Source of the DNA: Prevotella sp. UBA6429
Lineage (GTDB): Bacteria > Bacteroidota > Bacteroidia > Bacteroidales > Bacteroidaceae
Assembly: GCA_002437285.1 (NCBI GenBank)
Contig: DJOV01000098.1
Location: forward strand, 1 to 6,495
Length of the DNA: 6,495 bases
Reading direction: 5' to 3'
Below are positions 1 through 5,978 of this stretch, in pieces (the stretch's first letter is position 1; each line of letters begins with the position of its first letter). Under the pieces are notes generated by a model, which was given only the letters and a program-made list of their open reading frames with translations, was not told the origin of the DNA and did not search any database. The position numbers and the translations under genes are program-made.

Positions 1-55
1 AACAAGTCACAGTAGGGGTTATGTTTTGCCATCTTTTGGCCTCTTTTTGGTTCAT
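1..55 (-). CDS. possible 5' end of a truncated minus-strand gene
   Basis: Two ATG codons on the minus strand open frames that run off the left edge. The one at 55-53 gives MNQKEAKRWQNITPTVTC. The one at 32-30, in a different frame, gives MAKHNPYCDL. Only 10-18 codons are visible, so neither frame can be confirmed and no family is recognisable. The reason for listing it is context: both starts lie downstream of a perfect TAnnTTTG promoter box and a long hairpin read in the same direction. ATG55 would be paired inside the hairpin's 3' arm (with 110-112), whereas ATG32 lies just outside its base and so would stay accessible. No clear Shine-Dalgarno sequence is seen, as is usual in Bacteroidetes. 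It may equally be non-coding sequence. Confidence 0.2.
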   Translation of the reverse strand, partial: MNQKEAKRWQNITPTVTC

Positions 56-133
56 AGCGCCAGTTCGTTCGGTCATATAGCCCGCTATACTCCCTCACTC
101 ACTGACACTATGACCTCAAAAAGAGCCACAAAA
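34..133 (-). repeat. long imperfect inverted repeat / candidate structured RNA hairpin
   Basis: Bases 53-81 pair with 84-112 with no bulge: 20 Watson-Crick pairs, three positions (58/107, 60/105, 75/90) that are G.U on the minus strand, and six mismatches. Those six form three tandem G.A/A.G blocks (65-66/99-100, 69-70/95-96, 73-74/91-92), repeated every four nucleotides with two normal pairs between blocks. The outer arms 34-50 and 115-133 continue the pairing with a T5/A5 run, a T4/A4 run and two single-base bulges. The tip on the minus strand is TATAG-CGGG-CTATA. On the plus strand the same positions are C.T and A.C mismatches, so the structure favours minus-strand RNA (or ssDNA). No T-run follows on either side, so it is not a standard intrinsic terminator. 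It could be a leader RNA, a small RNA, or a REP/MITE-like palindrome. Confidence 0.75.
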
Positions 134-138
134 TCTGA

Positions 139-146
139 CAAAGCTA
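139..146 (-). promoter_or_regulatory. candidate Bacteroidetes promoter (-7 box)
   Basis: The minus strand reads TAGCTTTG, a perfect match to the Bacteroidetes -7 consensus TAnnTTTG. Transcription would start about 4-6 bases further on, near 133-135, which is the first base of the hairpin's 5' arm. The -33 element is poor: no TTTG lies 19-21 bases upstream, and the closest is TTTC about 22 bases away. An 8-base motif with four fixed T's can occur by chance, so the main support is its placement relative to the hairpin. Confidence 0.33.
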
Positions 147-147
147 A

Positions 148-360
148 TTTATAGAACCCACCTTAAATGAAAGTGGCACGAAGGCTATACCCTACATTAA
201 GGGACAAACCCGCAAGGGAAGTGACGGCAAGAATTACTTTATGTTTGCAAATGATATGAGGAAATGGTTCTATCGGATATGGGGTAAGCCAAGAGTGTTT
301 ATGCCTTTAAGGGTAGAATTGATAACTATAAATGGCAAAGGACCTCGACATATTCAATGA
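148..360 (+). pseudogene. possible gene remnant, start-less open frame
   Basis: Frame +1 is open for 70 codons between stop codons at 145-147 and 358-360. It has no ATG until 241. The translation is protein-like, with aromatic and basic stretches such as NYFMFANDMRKWFYRIW and RVFMPLRVELITING. I do not recognise the family. In frame +2 an overlapping ATG at 332 opens MAKDLDIFNELFQGIG and ends at 397, inside the antisense 3' end of the large minus-strand gene. Removing one base in the GGCAAAGGAC stretch (334-343) would join the two into ...ELITINGK-DLDIFNELFQGIG..., suggesting a frameshifted, 5'-truncated remnant whose front was lost near the hairpin. Base composition is AT-richer than the large genes: 23 G+C of 60 in 241-300, against 38 of 60 in 481-540. 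A chance open frame of this size is quite possible. Confidence 0.22.
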
Positions 361-361
361 A

Positions 362-3187
362 CTATTCCAAGGCATCGGTACAGCATGGTCCGAGTGAGCC
401 GACGGCAGCGCCGCTGACCGTTAGTGATGTGGTGCTGCTCCCGTTGTAGAAGTTGACCTGCGTGCCGTGGCCGCTGACCTTCAGGTTGGGATTCCAGTAG
501 AGGGTGCGGCGGTAGTCCTTGTGGCTGGGCAGGGGCTTGCGGCTATAGTCGGGATGGTAGAAGTCGTCGGGCATGTTGAAGCCATGCAGCGTGATACGCC
601 TGTCGCGCATGGTGTATCGCGTGGCGTCTTGGGGCATGGTGTCGAAGTCTACCACCACATCTGCGCTTTGGCTGCTCATCTCCGGATGGTCGTCACGGCG
701 CAGGTTGAAGTCGGTGTAGAACTTAGCCGTCTGCAGGCGCTTGAGTTTTGTGTCCTTGTAGAGGGCCCAGTTGCTTCTCGTGGTGGGTGTGGCTTGTGCG
801 GCGGCCTTGTCGGGTGCATAGGTGCGGTAGAAGAGGTAGCGGTCGAAGCGGGCGTCCACCAGGAACATGCGGTCCGCATGGTAGTTGCCCATGAGCATCA
901 TGCTCATCTGTAGGGGCAGTCGTCGGAAGTTGACCTTGCCGTAGGACAATCCATAATCAGTCAACAGGTTGTAGAGCTCGATGGCATCGTATTGGCAGGC
1001 TGGCTTGTTCCAGTTGATGGCGTGCTTGCTCTTGCGGCGGCGAGCCTTGACGCTCACCTCCGACAGGTCGGTGCCGTCGTCGGTCAGTGAGTCGCTTCCC
1101 GCTTCGAGTGGGGTGGTGCTGGCTTCCGGCTGGTGGGTCTGGTAGAACGAATATTTGGTGGCGAAGACCGGATAAAACAGGTCGCGCTTGACATAGTAGT
1201 CGGGCCATGCGTCTTCGTCAAAGAGGTCATAGTCGTCCCTCTTTTTGTTCTTTTTCTTCTTGTCTTTGTTGTCGCCATAAGCGCCCATCATGAGTGTGGC
1301 GTCGCCGTAAAACGGCTCCACGCTGAAGGCAAAGTGGCCGCCGTGATCAGTCTGTTGCTCTATTTGCCACACGTCGGTGCCCAGCACCAGTTCTCCCTTG
1401 ATGGTCACCTCCTTGTGCAAGCCACCATGGTTGACACCCTGCTCCGGGTCTGCCTGGTTGACGGCTCCAGGCTCACTGTCCGTGTTTCCGAATGTTTCGG
1501 TGTTGGAGATTACATCGGCCCGCTGTGTCGATGTGTCGTCCTGAAGACCCTCGGGCTTCTCCTGGTTAGCCAGGTAGTTCATGCCCTCACCATCGGAAAT
1601 CTTCTTGGAGTATTCGCCGAACTCCCCCTGTTCGCCGCTGGCCATGATAGCATCAAGCGTCCATCCGAAGATGCCCATCTTCCACCAGGGCATCTCCTCA
1701 GGCTCTATGGGACTGAAATGTACGGAAGGATAGACGTTGCCCTCCACGGTCATGGCCGTCTCGGGCTTGTAACGCAGCGGCTTGGTGGCCATGACATCCT
1801 TGACGTTGTAGCGTCTCCAGCCCTGCACCAGGAGCAGCAGGTCAAGGCGAGCCTGGTGCAGGCTGTCGTCGGCCTCGAAGTAGTAGTCTGGGTTGGCCAC
1901 AAATCCCTTGAGGTCGCTCGAGAGCAGAAGGTCGGTCAGAATGTTGCCTGTGTCATATGTGGGGCAGTCCTCGCCGTTGTCTCTCACGGCCAGGCTCATG
2001 GTCTTCACGTCTTCGGGGGGCGTAATCTTCAAGTTGACAGCCTCGTAGGGAGCATACTCCTTTTTGAGTCCCTCGATGCGGATCCGTCGTGCCGTCTTCT
2101 CATGATGATTGACAAAGAACAGACGGTCGGCCAGCATCTGGCCCTGCGTGTTCATCACCACGAGGTTGCACACGCCCGTGGGCAGCTTGCCAAAGTCAAG
2201 TTGCCATGAGGCCGAGCCTGTGCCGTCGAGTGTCAGGCTGCGGTAGTCTTTCAGTTCACCGCGGCAGAGCACGGCGGCTGTCAGGGACGACACGTTGAGG
2301 CCTATGGCTTTCACCTGCGCCATGCCTTGCGCCAATGACAAGGCGACACCTTTGTTCCCGGACATCGGCAAGTCGAAGGAGTAGGTCTTTCCCTTGTAGG
2401 AGAATACGGCTTTCTCGTCAGGGGTGTCGCCGCTGAGGGTGAACACGCCACGCCCCATGTGGTCGGCCGCGATGGTCTGCCCGCCGACGGTGCCCGTCAG
2501 GTTCACCGCCTCACCCAGTTCGTTGGTCACCTCGAAGGCGATGCGCTGTGTGGTGCCAATGATGCGGTTGCCTCCCTCGGGGTAGAACGTGACGTTCAGC
2601 CGGGGTTTGGCCACGGGCAGGGCACGCTGTCGTGGGCGCGGGCGCATGTCTTTCAGGCTGTAATCCCCAGCCTGATACGGCTTCTCATAGACCGGGATGA
2701 CACGCGAGTAGACGCTGCCATAGTCGCGGAAGAAGTCCTTGGCCATCTGTCGGTTGTAGAACTCCTCGCGATAAATGCGGTTGTAAGGGCGCTCCGTCAC
2801 GTTGAAGTTCATCATCCAGCGCGTGTAGGCCCGCAGTTCGTAGTAACCCGAATAGAGCGAGTCGGAGAGCACAAAGTCGCCCGCCCCATAGCCGTCGGGC
2901 GAGACGATGAGTTGCTGGCGCTCCACCACGAAGCCGTCGGGCGACACCAGTTCCACATAGACGATGCGGCTCATGTCGGTGGATGTGAGGTCGTCTGCCC
3001 TCACTACATACGACCGGTACCAGAGTGTGTCGCCGAGGAAGTAGCAGTTGTTGTCGAGGTGCAGGTACACTTTCTCCTGTATGGGCGCGTTTGCCAGGCG
3101 CGTCCTTATACTGTCTTCTTGTGCCGGCATGCTTGTGGTGACAAGCAGAAGGAGCAGTAGGCTTATGATTTTCGGTAGGTTTTTCAT
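362..3187 (-). CDS. exported MG2-like / plug-like domain protein (downstream paralogue)
   Basis: A 941-residue exported protein of unknown function. ATG at 3187 is chosen because it begins a signal peptide: MKNLPK, a Leu-rich core at 7-16, and probable cleavage after SMPA (residue 22). A GTG 14 codons upstream would bury this signal. No lipobox Cys is present. The MG2-type macroglobulin region begins with QEKVYLHLDN (37-46) and YFLGDTLW (49-56) and runs to YELRAYTRWM (116-125). A second beta-sandwich region starts at FYPEGG (201-206), followed by LAVRD (399-403), SSDLKGF (423-429) and LVQGWRRY (453-460). An acidic, Gly/Asn/Gln-rich insertion of about 100 residues (~489-589) interrupts the next beta domain. 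A KDKKKKNKKR patch (641-650) is followed by an Asp-rich stretch. LSEVSVKARRR (708-718) opens a divergent plug-like region, and DYRRTLYWNPN (891-901) starts the closing beta block. There is no beta-barrel and no CxEQ thioester. The gene begins 50 bp after its paralogue ends, with no promoter box between them, so the two are probably co-transcribed. The tail GPCCTDALE is unlike its paralogue's. Existence of the gene is very secure; its role is inferred only. Confidence 0.95.
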   Translation of the reverse strand: MKNLPKIISLLLLLLVTTSMPAQEDSIRTRLANAPIQEKVYLHLDNNCYFLGDTLWYRSYVVRADDLTSTDMSRIVYVELVSPDGFVVERQQLIVSPDGYGAGDFVLSDSLYSGYYELRAYTRWMMNFNVTERPYNRIYREEFYNRQMAKDFFRDYGSVYSRVIPVYEKPYQAGDYSLKDMRPRPRQRALPVAKPRLNVTFYPEGGNRIIGTTQRIAFEVTNELGEAVNLTGTVGGQTIAADHMGRGVFTLSGDTPDEKAVFSYKGKTYSFDLPMSGNKGVALSLAQGMAQVKAIGLNVSSLTAAVLCRGELKDYRSLTLDGTGSASWQLDFGKLPTGVCNLVVMNTQGQMLADRLFFVNHHEKTARRIRIEGLKKEYAPYEAVNLKITPPEDVKTMSLAVRDNGEDCPTYDTGNILTDLLLSSDLKGFVANPDYYFEADDSLHQARLDLLLLVQGWRRYNVKDVMATKPLRYKPETAMTVEGNVYPSVHFSPIEPEEMPWWKMGIFGWTLDAIMASGEQGEFGEYSKKISDGEGMNYLANQEKPEGLQDDTSTQRADVISNTETFGNTDSEPGAVNQADPEQGVNHGGLHKEVTIKGELVLGTDVWQIEQQTDHGGHFAFSVEPFYGDATLMMGAYGDNKDKKKKNKKRDDYDLFDEDAWPDYYVKRDLFYPVFATKYSFYQTHQPEASTTPLEAGSDSLTDDGTDLSEVSVKARRRKSKHAINWNKPACQYDAIELYNLLTDYGLSYGKVNFRRLPLQMSMMLMGNYHADRMFLVDARFDRYLFYRTYAPDKAAAQATPTTRSNWALYKDTKLKRLQTAKFYTDFNLRRDDHPEMSSQSADVVVDFDTMPQDATRYTMRDRRITLHGFNMPDDFYHPDYSRKPLPSHKDYRRTLYWNPNLKVSGHGTQVNFYNGSSTTSLTVSGAAVGSLGPCCTDALE

Positions 3188-3237
3188 GGTGACGGATGGC
3201 TTGAAACGAAGATGATAAGGTGCAGTCACCCCAATTC

Positions 3238-5817
3238 TTATTTGGATACGACAGCGCGCCCGTCGGCGGTGATGCCTTCGGCTGAATAGTACATCTCGCG
3301 GCAGGTGCTGTTGACCAAGACCTCAAACGATACCTTGCCGTCTGCATCCGTCGTCAGGTTGGGCTCCCAGAGGAGGGTGCGGCGGTAGTCCTGGTCGGGG
3401 ATGATGCCGGTCAGCTCGGTGTCCTCGTAGGTCTCGGGGTTGGCGAGACCGCGAAACCAGGTGGTGCGGAGGCCTTTCGGCTTCTTGCTGTAATATCGTC
3501 CTTGTGAGTTGCGGTAAACGAAAATCTTGACGACGTTGTTGCCTGCCATCTGTGCGTACTGGTCGTTGATGTTTGAGCTTGTTGTCTTGATGAGCACCTT
3601 GCTGACCTCATCCATGTAGAAAGGCAAGGCGTAGGATACCATGCCTCCGTAGGTGATGCTTTCCAGCTCATCGGCGTTGTCGGGCTTCTTGATTCTTTTC
3701 GTCACTCCCGTGGCACATGCAAAGTGATTGTTGACATACCACATGATGGGGCGTCGCTCGTAGCTCAGACCATTGTCGTAGTAGTTGTTGATGGTGTTGG
3801 TGTAAGGTACGTAGCCCGACACGTTGTCGCTGCCGACAAGTAGCGGGTTCTTGCCTTTCAGGTATTCGATCAGTGTGGGCATGGCTTGACCCTTGTCGAG
3901 CAGCTCGTCCACCTCGTCGCCCGGTCTGTAGATGAGGTCGGCAGTCCGCAGGTTGCCCTCATAGTTCTCCCAGAAGTATTTGCCTTGTCGGCGTTTGGCC
4001 GTCACGGTCACCTGCTGCAACACACGCACGCCGTCGGTGCTCAGCGAGAGGTCACCGCGGTCGATGGCGGTCTGCAGGTTGATGGGTGGCACGGGCAACT
4101 GCAGAGGCAGCATCTCCTGTGGGTCCAACCCCCGGAGCTTGGGCGAGAAGTTGCGGCTCACGCCCACATAGTAGCCTATCATCTTGTCCTCCTTGCTGGT
4201 CTTTACATACATGTTCCAGCCGTTTCCCCAACAGTCGGGCACGGTGAAGCGGTAGCGCCCCCGACTGTCGGTCTTGGCGTGTCCCACAAGAGCGTCTCCG
4301 TCATAGCTGTTGAGCACCAGCGTGAGGTCTATGCCTTCCACGGTCTGTTTCTTTTTGGTGGGATAGATTTGCCCGTTGAGGATCATCTGTTTCTCAATGG
4401 GATAGTCGAAGGCGAAGTTCTTCTTGCCTTCCATCATCCGGAAGTCGTAGCGGCGCCAGCCCTGCACGAGCATCAGTAGGTCGGTGGCTTGGCGATGCTC
4501 CGCGTCATCACTCTCGAGATAGTAGGCCGCATGGTGGATATAGCCTTTCAGGTCGCTGCTGAGCAGGAGCCATGAGGCGGCGTTCTGGTCCCACCCGCTG
4601 ACCTGGTTGCCGGCGTCTCTCACGGCGAGCGAGAAGGTGGTGTTGGGCAATGTCTGGGCTGAGAGCCTGACGATGCGCCCTTCCACGCTGTCCACCGAGA
4701 GGTTGATGGGAGCCATCTTGGTGTGGGGATAGACAAACAGCATGCGGGAGGCTAAGATTTGTCCGTGCTCGTCGATGACGGTCAGTTGCGATACGCCCTC
4801 CTTCATCGTTCGGCGTGACAACGAGAGGCTGACGGGCTTGCCGCCCAGCGAGTGCTCTTCGCAGAAGTATATCTTTCCGTTGTTCATCAGTGTCACGCCC
4901 ACGGTCTGTCCTTGCCAGTCGGGTGTGGCCGACAGCTGCACGGGGATGTTGTCTTTCTTTTGGCTCATGTCCACGCTGAGGGCTATGCCCGATGCCTCGG
5001 CTACAGGGATCGCTATGTTGGCCGTGCGCCCATTGTCGCACACCACGGACAGCGTGCAGGGCGTGTCACCCGGCGTGACGAAGACCATGCCTCGCCCATC
5101 GCTGTTGGTCTGTGTGCGCATCAGCGTCTGGTCGCCTTGCTTCAGCGTGCAGGCAGCCTTCAGCCGTTGCCCTTGTCGGTCGAACAGCTCGAAGGCCAAT
5201 CGGCTCTTGAAGCCCTTGATGAGGTGTCCGCCCTCGGGATAAAACTTGGCATTGATGTTCTTTTCCAGCCCTTCGGGCTTTTCGCGATGGGTGGGTACGT
5301 CGGTTGCCCTGGGCGTCCATAGCCTGGGATTGCTGTAGTCGCCCTCGGTCTTTGGTTTCTCGAAGATGGGTATCGTGCGGGAGAATATGGCATCAGTGCC
5401 CCAGTTGAGCATGTAGCGTGTGTAGGCGCGTATCTCAAAGAAACCTCCGCGCAGGATGTCGCCGAGCTTAATCTGTCCGATGCCCACACCATGGTTCAGT
5501 TTCACCTTCACTTGTTTTTCCATTTCCCCCGTGGCGTTGTAGAGCTCCACGTATGCTATGTTGCTCCGCCCACCCAATGAGTCGTTGCTGCTGCAAACCT
5601 GATAGACCTTGAACCATAGGGTCTCGCCGATGAAGTAGCCGGTATTGTCGAGGTGGAGATATAGCTTCTCTTGCGGAAACACATGGTTGAACTTCCCCAC
5701 AATCTTCGTGAAGTAACCGATGCTGTCGTTTCCTGTGGCATGAACGGGAAGTAACGAGACCATAAAAAATAAGAGGGCAGTAAAGTTTCTCTGCCAATAG
5801 GTGTTAGGCTGTTTCAT
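3238..5817 (-). CDS. exported MG2-like / plug-like domain protein (upstream paralogue)
   Basis: An 859-residue exported protein, first gene of the probable two-gene operon. The ATG at 5817 starts a signal peptide with hydrophobic core at about 12-25 and likely cleavage after VHA (residue 27); there is no lipobox. Regions in order: an MG2-type macroglobulin region with QEKLYLHLDN (49-58), YFIGETLW (61-68) and FEIRAYTRYM (127-136); a second beta-sandwich region from FYPEGG (192-197); LAVRD (397-401), SSDLKGY (420-426) and LVQGWRRY (450-457); a carboxypeptidase-regulatory-like Ig fold (~478-540) with TDSRGRYRFTVP (516-527); then LQQVTVTAKRR (600-610), GQAMPTLIEYL (643-653) and MWYVNNHFA (692-700), which resemble a TonB-receptor plug; and DYRRTLLWEPN (810-820) with SAEGITADG near the end. 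The chain stops there, with no room for a 22-strand barrel, so it is not a transporter despite the plug likeness. It lacks a thioester and is far shorter than true bacterial alpha-2-macroglobulins. The role is unknown; binding or envelope assembly is inference. Confidence 0.95.
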   Translation of the reverse strand: MKQPNTYWQRNFTALLFFMVSLLPVHATGNDSIGYFTKIVGKFNHVFPQEKLYLHLDNTGYFIGETLWFKVYQVCSSNDSLGGRSNIAYVELYNATGEMEKQVKVKLNHGVGIGQIKLGDILRGGFFEIRAYTRYMLNWGTDAIFSRTIPIFEKPKTEGDYSNPRLWTPRATDVPTHREKPEGLEKNINAKFYPEGGHLIKGFKSRLAFELFDRQGQRLKAACTLKQGDQTLMRTQTNSDGRGMVFVTPGDTPCTLSVVCDNGRTANIAIPVAEASGIALSVDMSQKKDNIPVQLSATPDWQGQTVGVTLMNNGKIYFCEEHSLGGKPVSLSLSRRTMKEGVSQLTVIDEHGQILASRMLFVYPHTKMAPINLSVDSVEGRIVRLSAQTLPNTTFSLAVRDAGNQVSGWDQNAASWLLLSSDLKGYIHHAAYYLESDDAEHRQATDLLMLVQGWRRYDFRMMEGKKNFAFDYPIEKQMILNGQIYPTKKKQTVEGIDLTLVLNSYDGDALVGHAKTDSRGRYRFTVPDCWGNGWNMYVKTSKEDKMIGYYVGVSRNFSPKLRGLDPQEMLPLQLPVPPINLQTAIDRGDLSLSTDGVRVLQQVTVTAKRRQGKYFWENYEGNLRTADLIYRPGDEVDELLDKGQAMPTLIEYLKGKNPLLVGSDNVSGYVPYTNTINNYYDNGLSYERRPIMWYVNNHFACATGVTKRIKKPDNADELESITYGGMVSYALPFYMDEVSKVLIKTTSSNINDQYAQMAGNNVVKIFVYRNSQGRYYSKKPKGLRTTWFRGLANPETYEDTELTGIIPDQDYRRTLLWEPNLTTDADGKVSFEVLVNSTCREMYYSAEGITADGRAVVSK

Positions 5818-5880
5818 GGTCGTTTAGGTTGAGTGTTGAGGTTGTATTGTTTAGAGTTGAGGCTTACTTTTAATTGCCAT
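5818..5880 (-). promoter_or_regulatory. 5' leader without Shine-Dalgarno, with CTCAAC repeats
   Basis: Between the predicted transcription start and the ATG at 5817 the transcript is purine-poor and lacks any AGGAG-like site. CTCAAC occurs three times on the minus strand (5861-5856, 5840-5835 and 5833-5828), as part of an imperfect direct repeat (5850-5861 and 5823-5833 on the plus strand). Bacteroidetes commonly initiate translation without Shine-Dalgarno pairing, so the missing site is expected; the repeats are the unusual part. A nine-codon upstream frame, MAIKSKPQL, begins at 5880, at about the transcription start itself. I see no clear reason to think it is translated. Confidence 0.4.
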
Positions 5881-5883
5881 TCG

Positions 5884-5914
5884 CAAAACTAAAAAAACGA
5901 AGGAGAACGTCAAG
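5884..5914 (-). promoter_or_regulatory. Bacteroidetes-type promoter of the two-gene operon
   Basis: On the minus strand, TAGTTTTG (5891-5884) matches the -7 consensus TAnnTTTG exactly. CTTG (5914-5911) matches three of four bases of the -33 consensus TTTG, and the spacer is 19 bases, within the 19-21 typical of Bacteroides promoters. The predicted start is near 5879, giving a leader of about 60 nt before the ATG at 5817. The position in the only sizeable gap upstream of the two large genes supports it as their promoter. No operator-like palindrome is seen around it. Confidence 0.65.
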
Positions 5915-5978
5915 CCTTTTCTCTTTTTTTATTTCTTTCGTCTTTTTTTCTTGTTTGATTATTCTGTCCATTCGGTTC

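Noticed and set aside
240..247. TATGTTTG, a perfect -7 box on the plus strand
   Set aside because: There is no -33 match 19-21 bases upstream and no credible plus-strand gene downstream, so it is probably chance.
1822..1862. Perfect 11-bp inverted repeat (CCTGCACCAGG / CCTGGTGCAGG, 19-nt spacer) inside a gene
   Set aside because: Both arms fall out of the codons for LHQA and LVQG, the second being a conserved protein motif. Coding constraint explains it sufficiently.
1133..2209. 358-codon open frame on the plus strand
   Set aside because: It lies wholly antisense to the large minus-strand gene. It has no recognisable domain, and the minus frame has a signal peptide and clear family motifs. 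High G+C coding sequence often leaves its complement open. The same applies to plus frames at 467-913, 2459-3160, 3886-4479 and 4852-5322.
3188..3229. Upstream GTG start for the downstream large gene (adds MTAPYHLRFKPSVT)
   Set aside because: The extension would place 14 non-hydrophobic residues before a textbook signal peptide that has its own ATG at 3187.
5891..5918. Possible intrinsic terminator after the right-hand gene (AAGG/CCTT stem, then seven T's on the minus strand)
   Set aside because: The stem is only four base pairs with an 11-nt loop, too weak on its own. The T-run lies in the spacer of the much better promoter match.
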